In this document: piece by piece, positions 4,900-5,399 of the stretch
Layout: every line of letters starts with the position of its first letter
Numbering within the stretch: position 1 is the first letter of the stretch
From: an uncultured Lachnospiraceae bacterium
Lineage (GTDB): Bacteria > Bacillota > Clostridia > Lachnospirales > Lachnospiraceae
Length of the DNA stretch: 5,399 nt
Assembly: GCA_902803155.1 (NCBI GenBank)
Contig: CADCOU010000200.1
Location: 1 to 5,399 of the forward strand
Reading direction: 5' to 3'
Translations under genes and position numbers: made by a program
The notes under the pieces: model-generated
Seen by the model: only the letters and a program-made list of their open reading frames with translations
Databases searched by the model: none
Told to the model about the DNA's origin: nothing

Positions 4900-5399
4900 A
4901 TGTTGTCAATGGTGCTGTCGCTGATGGGTGGAATAGGCCTCTTCCTCTACGGAATGAGCCTTCTCTCTTCATCCCTTCAGCAGATTGCAGGAGGACGGCT
5001 GGAACAGACGCTGGAGAAACTGACCAGCAGCAGGCTGAAAGGATTCCTCCTGGGAACCGGCGTTACTGCGGTGATCCAGAGTTCCGGCGCAACGACCATC
5101 ATGCTGGTCGGTTTTGTCAATGCCGGGATCATGAAAATCATACAGGCGATTCCTGTCATGATGGGTGCCAATATCGGTACCACCATGACGGCTCAGCTGC
5201 TCCGTCTCTCCGGGGGCGGCACTGCAGCGACGACCTGGACCGACCTGCTGAAACCGTCGACGCTGGCTCCGGCGATCGTGATGATCGGGGCTTTTGCCCT
5301 GCTCCTTCTCAAACGGAAAAAGTCAAAAGGTATAGCCAGTATCCTGGTCGGGTTCGGTATCCTGTTCATGGGCATGTCTGCCATGGAAGCGGCACTGGC
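4900..5399 (+). CDS. Na+/phosphate cotransporter family protein, 3' partial
   Basis: The first 166 residues of an integral membrane protein of the Na/Pi-cotransporter II family (NptA/YjbB type); the frame is open at the right edge. Such proteins move phosphate with Na+, and bacterial members often carry a PhoU-like C-terminal domain, which would lie outside the window. Visible hydrophobic segments are about 2-22, 48-80 (probably a re-entrant region), 82-102, 121-137 and 144-165. Family marks are GIGLFLYGM (11-19), LEKLTSSRLKGFLLG (38-52), TAVIQSSGATT (56-66), GFVNAGIM (71-78) and MGANIGTT (88-95). The usual repeat motif QSSSAT reads QSSGAT here (60-65). The start ATG 4900 is preceded by GGGAGA. 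It follows trhP after 53 bases and may be read through from the same transcript, but its function is unrelated to tRNA modification. Direction and substrate are inferred from the family only. Confidence 0.9.
   Translation, partial: MLSMVLSLMGGIGLFLYGMSLLSSSLQQIAGGRLEQTLEKLTSSRLKGFLLGTGVTAVIQSSGATTIMLVGFVNAGIMKIIQAIPVMMGANIGTTMTAQLLRLSGGGTAATTWTDLLKPSTLAPAIVMIGAFALLLLKRKKSKGIASILVGFGILFMGMSAMEAAL

Noticed and set aside
1..5399. Search for CRISPR repeats, insertion-sequence ends, tRNA or rRNA genes, and defence or toxin-antitoxin genes
   Set aside because: No repeated arrays, transposase motifs, cloverleaf patterns or known defence domains were seen; coding sequence of ordinary conserved genes fills nearly all of the window.

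Overview
The window looks like a conserved housekeeping stretch of a Gram-positive, low-oxygen Firmicute, most likely a clostridium of the Lachnospiraceae type. The basis is the gene set (ruvX, a DUF1292/YrzB protein, RNase J, a YlbF-family protein, a YrrM-type methyltransferase, a U32 protein and a Na/Pi cotransporter) and the strong GGAGG-type ribosome binding sites. The family assignments come from recognising motifs by eye; no database search was run.

Layout: every gene is on the + strand and packed head to tail. The window opens inside ruvX (1-423, N-terminus missing). Its stop codon overlaps the start of a small acidic DUF1292 protein (413-682). A 60-base gap holding a good stem-loop follows, then RNase J (743-2413, TTG start). 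A 101-base gap with an 8-bp stem leads to a YlbF-family protein (2515-2868, start corrected from an upstream GTG). That gene overlaps trmR (2865-3566) by 4 bases, and trmR overlaps a trhP-like U32 gene (3533-4846) by 34 bases. After a 53-base gap, a Na+/phosphate cotransporter gene (4900 onward) runs off the right edge.

How the genes work together: most of the cluster concerns nucleic acid handling. RuvX processes Holliday junctions or rRNA ends. RNase J degrades and matures RNA, and YlbF-family proteins are known partners of the RNase Y decay machinery. TrhP and TrmR are the two successive enzymes that make 5-hydroxyuridine and then 5-methoxyuridine at tRNA wobble position 34. In Bacillus subtilis the ruvX-yrzB-trmR-trhP backbone is also clustered, but there mltG (yrrL) lies between yrzB and trmR, and two U32 genes follow. 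Here rnj and ylbF occupy the mltG position and one long U32 gene is visible.

I see no mobile element, CRISPR array, tRNA or rRNA gene, phage gene or defence gene, and nothing that amounts to a new system. The points worth a second look are small: intergenic RNA structures beside the RNase J gene, the RNase J/YlbF/tRNA-modification linkage, an apparent insertion in the U32 protein, and a few motif substitutions.
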